From Paenibacillus xylanilyticus (GTDB lineage Bacteria > Bacillota > Bacilli > Paenibacillales > Paenibacillaceae), in contig NZ_JABMCB010000206.1 in the NCBI RefSeq assembly GCF_013359935.1, positions 186,001-250,000 on the forward strand: 64,000 nt of DNA, given 5' to 3'. Within the stretch, counting starts at the first letter, position 1. The number at the start of each line of letters is the position of its first letter. The notes under the pieces are model-generated. The model made no database searches and was not told the DNA's origin. It saw only the letters and a list, made by a program, of their open reading frames with translations. The translations under genes were made by a program, and so were the position numbers. Shown here piece by piece: positions 60,101 through 64,000 of this stretch.

Positions 60101-61561
60101 ATGTCCATTCGGTTAAAACTAACCGCATGGTATTCTGGCATCTTGGCAGCTGTGCTTATTTTTTGGGGTGTCGTAATCTATGCCTTTGTTTATTTCAATA
60201 CGTATCAGGAAGTCGAACAGCAGCTGAAGTCGAAGAGTGCACGAATTACGGACCAGATCGGGGTTAACCCGTTATCACAAACGCTTGATTTGGACCCGTT
60301 TACCGAGAGTCAGCTGCAGGAAGCTCAAATTTATATTCAACTCTGGGATTACCAGAGCCAGTCGGGCAAAATCTCCGGGAACATGGAGAAGGTTCGCATC
60401 CAATTTCCGGTTTTGAAGACGAATGAAATCCTTGAAAAACGCGGAATATCCAAGATTTACGTGAATGGCACTCCTTTTCTGGTTAATCAGCAGCCCTTGT
60501 CTCTTTCGGGAACCAATGAAATCAGAGGGCTTCTTCAGGTCGGTGCCAATGTGAGCTCACAGGAACGATTGCTTGAAGCACTGCTTAACATTTTGATCTT
60601 TGGCTGGCTTGTGGCTATGGCCCTTGCCATAACTTCAGGTCTCATTCTAGCACGCAAATCGATGCGTCCACTTGTGAATGTCATAGATGCAGCCAATCAG
60701 ATTCAATCAGGCGATGACCTGAGTGTCCGGATACAGTATACCGGTCCCAAGGATGAAATCGGCCGTTTAATTGAAACAGTGAATAACATGCTCGAACGGA
60801 CGGAACTTTCTTTCCGCGGCCTGGAGGAGACGAATGCTGCCCAGCGCAGATTCGTATCGGATGCTTCGCACGAACTGCGTACACCGCTGACTACCATTCG
60901 GGGGAATGTGGATTTCCTGAAAAAGTTATGGGATCAAGAAGGTAACGATCGACCGAATCTGGACGAGGAGACCGTCAAGGCGATGTCGCTTGAAGCGATT
61001 GAAGACATGGCGGATGAAGGCAAACGCATGAGCAGGCTGATTAGCGACATGCTGTCACTGGCGAGAGCAGACACTGGACAAAAGATCGAGCTTAATCCTA
61101 TCCCGCTGCAGATTTTGGTGCAGGAGGTTGCGCGTCGTTCCCAATTCCTTGACCACAAGGCGGAGTGGCGGGTGGGCGATTTGTCCATTTTGAATGGGAT
61201 ATATGTAAACGGCAGCAAGGACTATCTCCAACAGATGCTCTTTATTTTTATTGAAAATGCATTCAAGTACACACCGGACGGTTCGGTAACGCTTGATGCG
61301 ATTCTATACAAAGGTCAGGTTGGTCTCCGGATCAGTGATACAGGAATAGGGATGGATAAAGATGAGGTCCCGTTTATCTTCGATCGTTTCTATCGTGCGG
61401 ATGAATCTCGCGGAGCTACACCGGGCATTGGACTGGGGTTATCCATTGCCAAATGGATTATTGAGGAACATCAGGGCTCCGTTGAGGTAGTAACCAGACG
61501 CGGTGAAGGAACAACTTTCATCGTCTGGATGCCGGTTGTCTTTGCTCCACCTATCGAATAA
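60101..61561 (+). CDS. HAMP-domain sensor histidine kinase
   Basis: 486 residues. Membrane spans at about 10-32 and 160-182 flank an extracytoplasmic sensor of about 125 residues without known motif. A HAMP domain follows. The HisKA helix has His257 in SDASHELRTPLTTIRG, then HATPase with ENAFKYTPDGSV, DTGIGM, FDRFYRAD and GIGLGLSIAKWI. It partners the response regulator in front. ATG 60101 is behind GAGAGGTGACTCC; the GTG at 60089 overlaps the regulator's end and is less likely. Confidence 0.92.
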   Translation: MSIRLKLTAWYSGILAAVLIFWGVVIYAFVYFNTYQEVEQQLKSKSARITDQIGVNPLSQTLDLDPFTESQLQEAQIYIQLWDYQSQSGKISGNMEKVRIQFPVLKTNEILEKRGISKIYVNGTPFLVNQQPLSLSGTNEIRGLLQVGANVSSQERLLEALLNILIFGWLVAMALAITSGLILARKSMRPLVNVIDAANQIQSGDDLSVRIQYTGPKDEIGRLIETVNNMLERTELSFRGLEETNAAQRRFVSDASHELRTPLTTIRGNVDFLKKLWDQEGNDRPNLDEETVKAMSLEAIEDMADEGKRMSRLISDMLSLARADTGQKIELNPIPLQILVQEVARRSQFLDHKAEWRVGDLSILNGIYVNGSKDYLQQMLFIFIENAFKYTPDGSVTLDAILYKGQVGLRISDTGIGMDKDEVPFIFDRFYRADESRGATPGIGLGLSIAKWIIEEHQGSVEVVTRRGEGTTFIVWMPVVFAPPIE

Positions 61562-61629
61562 AGGTATAATAGACTGGACTGCAATTACATCGGCAGCTAG
61601 TGCCGAAAAAGAAAGCGGGTGGCAACCAA

Positions 61630-62583
61630 GTGGAAGTACTGCGAATTTCGCCGCGAGGGTATTGTTACGGAGTTGTGGATGCCATGGTTTTGGCACGTCA
61701 GGCAGCACGCAATCTGGATCTACCACGGCCTATATATATATTGGGTATGATTGTGCACAACAAACATGTGACGGATTCCTTTGAAGATGAGGGTATCATT
61801 ACATTGGACGGTCCAAACCGGATTGAAATTTTGAGTCAGGTGGAGAGCGGTACAGTGATCTTTACGGCTCATGGAGTATCTCCTGAGGTACGCAAGATGG
61901 CACGGGACAAAGGGCTGACTACAGTAGATGCAACATGCCCTGATGTTACCAAAACGCATGACCTTATTCGGGAGAAGACGGCTGAAGGTTATCAGATCAT
62001 CTATATCGGAAAAAGGAACCATCCCGAACCTGAGGGTGCTGTTGGAGTGGCACCAGACCAGGTCCATTTGATCGAGAAGGAAGAAGAAATTGATGAACTG
62101 AATGTGCCATCTGGCAGAATTCTCATCACCAACCAGACGACAATGAGCCAATGGGATATCAAGCACATCATGAGCCGTCTGTTGGAGAAGTATCCAGGAG
62201 CGGAAATTCACAACGAAATTTGCCTCGCTACACAGGTTCGTCAGGAAGCTGTGGCAGAGCAGGCGGGTCAGTCTGATCTGGTCATCGTTGTGGGTGACCC
62301 GCGCAGCAACAACTCGAACCGGCTTGCACAAGTGTCGGAAGAAATTGCGGGTGTAACAGCCTACCGGGTATCGGATGTGTCCGAGATCAAGCAGGAATGG
62401 CTGAAAGGCGTGAACAAGGTAGCTGTCACTTCCGGGGCTTCAACGCCGACACCGATTACGAAGGAAGTCATCAGTTATCTGGAGCAATACGAGCATGATC
62501 AGCCGGAGACGTGGGAAATTAAACGTACGGTCAACATGAGCAAGCTGCTGCCTCCTGTGCGGGAGAAGACACGTACAACTTAA
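61630..62583 (+). CDS. ispH: 4-hydroxy-3-methylbut-2-enyl diphosphate reductase
   Basis: 317 residues. The three cysteines of the iron-sulfur cluster are Cys12 (RGYCYGV), Cys103 (DATCPDV) and Cys198 (EICLATQ). LGMIVHNKHV, TAHGVSPEV and TSGASTPTPI are conserved IspH blocks. It is the last step of the MEP pathway to IPP and DMAPP. I prefer GTG 61630, which gives the family's usual N-terminus and Cys12 numbering; GTG 61600 would add ten residues. It is followed by a terminator. Confidence 0.95.
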   Translation: MEVLRISPRGYCYGVVDAMVLARQAARNLDLPRPIYILGMIVHNKHVTDSFEDEGIITLDGPNRIEILSQVESGTVIFTAHGVSPEVRKMARDKGLTTVDATCPDVTKTHDLIREKTAEGYQIIYIGKRNHPEPEGAVGVAPDQVHLIEKEEEIDELNVPSGRILITNQTTMSQWDIKHIMSRLLEKYPGAEIHNEICLATQVRQEAVAEQAGQSDLVIVVGDPRSNNSNRLAQVSEEIAGVTAYRVSDVSEIKQEWLKGVNKVAVTSGASTPTPITKEVISYLEQYEHDQPETWEIKRTVNMSKLLPPVREKTRTT

Positions 62584-62596
62584 ATGAACAACGAGG

Positions 62597-62647
62597 AATC
62601 CTGTGTTTCAGCCCGAATTTTGGGTTGCGGCACAGGTTTTTTTGTAC
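62597..62647 (+). terminator. Terminator of ispH
   Basis: CCTGTG...CACAGG encloses CAGCCCGAATTTTGGGTTG, then seven T. Confidence 0.8.
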
Positions 62648-62667
62648 TTGGTGGACGAACAGTTATC

Positions 62668-62696
62668 TTGACGAGAAAGGCAGACTATGATATATT
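62668..62696 (+). promoter_or_regulatory. Promoter of the DAHP synthase gene
   Basis: TTGACG, a 17-base spacer and TATATT. The start would leave a leader of about 115 bases. Confidence 0.6.
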
Positions 62697-62817
62697 TACT
62701 TTAGTGGATAAAAGCTTAAAAGCGAACAAGCGTTTAAGCGCGACAGAACTTTATTTATAATCAGACGCACATCGAAACAGTTAGGTGCTCTTATACAAGG
62801 AAGGATGGGAATTAATT

Positions 62818-63882
62818 ATGATCGTTATTGCAGGTAAAGCAACACCAGAGGAACAGATTCAGGATATCGTCGCTGTGATTGAAAAGGAAGGACTTCAGGT
62901 GCATATCTCCCGCGGGGAGGATCGTACCATTATCGGATTGATTGGTAAAGTGGAACCCAAAATGCAGGAGCACCTTCGTCAAATGAAGGGCGTAGAGAAT
63001 GTCGTAAGAATCTCGAAGTCCTACAAACTGGCCAGCCGTGACTTCCACCCTGAAGATACAGTCATTTCCATTAAGGGAGTGGATATTGGCGGAAAAGAAC
63101 TCGTCGTTATGGGTGGACCATGTGCGGTAGAATCCGCTGCCCAAATTGATGAAATTGCTGGTCTTGTTAAAGCTGCTGGTGGCCAGGTACTGCGCGGTGG
63201 TGCATTTAAGCCACGTACAGGTCCTTACAGCTTCCAGGGCACAGGTGTAGAAGGGCTCATCATGATGGCTGAAGCTGGCAAGAAACATGACCTGCTGACC
63301 ATCACGGAAGTGATGACACCGGAATACGTTGATATTTGCGCGGAGTACGCGGATATTCTGCAAGTCGGTACTCGGAATATGCAAAACTTCGATTTGCTTC
63401 GTAAGCTGGGTGAATGCGGTAAACCGGTATTGTTGAAACGCGGCTTCAGTGCGACGTACGATGAGCTGTTGAATGCGGCTGAGTATATTCTTGCTGGCGG
63501 TAACCCTAATGTAATGCTCTGCGAGCGTGGCATTCGTACGTTTGAATCCTATACTCGCAATACGCTCGATCTGTCGGCTATTCCTGTGCTGCAGTCTCTT
63601 AGCCATCTCCCTGTCATTTCGGATCCAAGCCACGGCACAGGACGCCGTGAGCTGGTAGAACCAATGACGAAAGCTTCAGTGGCTGCTGGTGCCAATGGAC
63701 TGATTATTGAGATGCACACAGATCCAGACAATTCCATGACCGGTGACGGGGTACAATCGCTGTTCCCTGACCAATTTGCCAACTTGCTGCAGGATCTGGA
63801 GAAACTAGCCCCAATTGTGGGCAAAACGTTTAATACGACCAAACAACCGGCTGAGTTTTTCCCGGCAAGAGTAGGCGTTTAA
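62818..63882 (+). CDS. aroF: 3-deoxy-7-phosphoheptulonate (DAHP) synthase
   Basis: 354 residues. An N-terminal ferredoxin-like regulatory domain (1-70; MIVIAGKATPEEQI) precedes a type I-beta TIM barrel: VMGGPCAVES, LRGGAFKPRTGPYSFQG, VGTRNMQNFDLL, LLKRGFSAT and DPSHGTGRRELV. It joins PEP and erythrose-4-phosphate, the first step of the shikimate pathway. The extra domain binds Phe or Tyr in Thermotoga; here feedback by an aromatic amino acid is likely but unproven. There is no chorismate mutase domain. ATG 62818 follows GGAAGGATGGG. Confidence 0.95.
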   Translation: MIVIAGKATPEEQIQDIVAVIEKEGLQVHISRGEDRTIIGLIGKVEPKMQEHLRQMKGVENVVRISKSYKLASRDFHPEDTVISIKGVDIGGKELVVMGGPCAVESAAQIDEIAGLVKAAGGQVLRGGAFKPRTGPYSFQGTGVEGLIMMAEAGKKHDLLTITEVMTPEYVDICAEYADILQVGTRNMQNFDLLRKLGECGKPVLLKRGFSATYDELLNAAEYILAGGNPNVMLCERGIRTFESYTRNTLDLSAIPVLQSLSHLPVISDPSHGTGRRELVEPMTKASVAAGANGLIIEMHTDPDNSMTGDGVQSLFPDQFANLLQDLEKLAPIVGKTFNTTKQPAEFFPARVGV

Positions 63883-63904
63883 TTTTCAAGAATATTGTGA
63901 ATAT

Positions 63905-63966
63905 ACCCGGGCATTTCCCATGTTTCCGTTCTTAGTGAATGGAAGTGGGGGATGTCCGGTTTTTCA
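63905..63966 (+). terminator. Terminator of aroF
   Basis: CCGG-GCATT-TCCCA...GGGGGA-TGTCCGG with pairing TTCC/GGAA inside, then five T. Confidence 0.7.
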
Positions 63967-64000
63967 TATCAAGGGGCTGCTGAATGCATTTATTAATCAA

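Overview
The window is ordinary chromosome from a spore-forming, low-to-mid GC Gram-positive bacterium. It is most probably a Paenibacillus or close relative. The signs are: strong AAGGAGG-type ribosome binding sites with many TTG and GTG starts; T-box leaders on pheST and thrS; an S-box (SAM-I) leader on a met operon; the gene orders pheS-pheT-zapA-mutS2 and ytxC-thrS; a liaFSR cluster; spore genes (Spo0E-like, two small coat proteins, a gamma-type SASP, YtxC, a Kin-type kinase fragment); and the futalosine-pathway enzyme MqnC. I see no prophage, transposase, CRISPR array, plasmid origin or rRNA.

Layout. 1-5.1 kb: the end of a sporulation-type sensor kinase, a MoxR/DUF58/DUF4129 operon and a DRE-TIM aldolase. 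5.3-7.6 kb: a membrane GGDEF-EAL protein with a degenerate GGDEF half. 7.7-8.0 kb: a tRNA operon with a badly degraded tRNA-Pro-like gene followed by a normal tRNA-Gly. 8.0-10.4 kb: an ABC-F protein behind a long attenuator leader. 10.4-20.9 kb: T-box, pheS, pheT, a ZapA fused to a giant coiled coil, a CuA-type lipoprotein, a YvlD-like membrane protein and mutS2. 20.9-31.5 kb: small membrane and zinc-ribbon proteins, an MFS transporter, an FAD oxidoreductase, coat proteins, an AlaR/AlaT-like pair, a Spo0E-like protein, a CobU-like protein, DedA, a PduO-type adenosyltransferase and an RluA-family enzyme. 31.6-37.3 kb: a Spx/ArsC-like protein, a structured palindromic element, a 5'-3' exonuclease, a phosphodiester glycosidase-like protein, a MOSC protein, a ROK fructokinase and an HRDC protein. 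37.3-42.5 kb: corA with a long structured leader, and the SAM-riboswitch-controlled metA-metI-metC operon. 42.7-49.7 kb: mqnC, two sugar-type dehydrogenases, a YitT protein, KhtTU and a small secreted protein. 49.8-64 kb: ytxC, T-box-thrS, a 3D-domain protein, a SASP, liaFSR, htrA beside an OmpR-type two-component system, ispH and a DAHP synthase.

How the genes work together. The met operon takes homoserine to homocysteine through O-acetylhomoserine (Glu111 in MetA points to acetyl-CoA) and is switched by SAM. liaFSR, htrA and the adjacent two-component pair form an envelope-stress block. KhtT/KhtU and CorA handle K+ and Mg2+. CobU-like and PduO-type proteins suggest corrinoid salvage.

The most interesting non-coding items are the aberrant but apparently transcribed tRNA-Pro-like gene (7770-7846), the ABC-F attenuator whose terminator lies inside a leader ORF (8271-8390), the long-stem corA leader (38284-38538, minus) and the 16-bp palindromic element before the exonuclease (about 32195-32330). 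All functions are read from motifs and family knowledge; no search or folding program was run.
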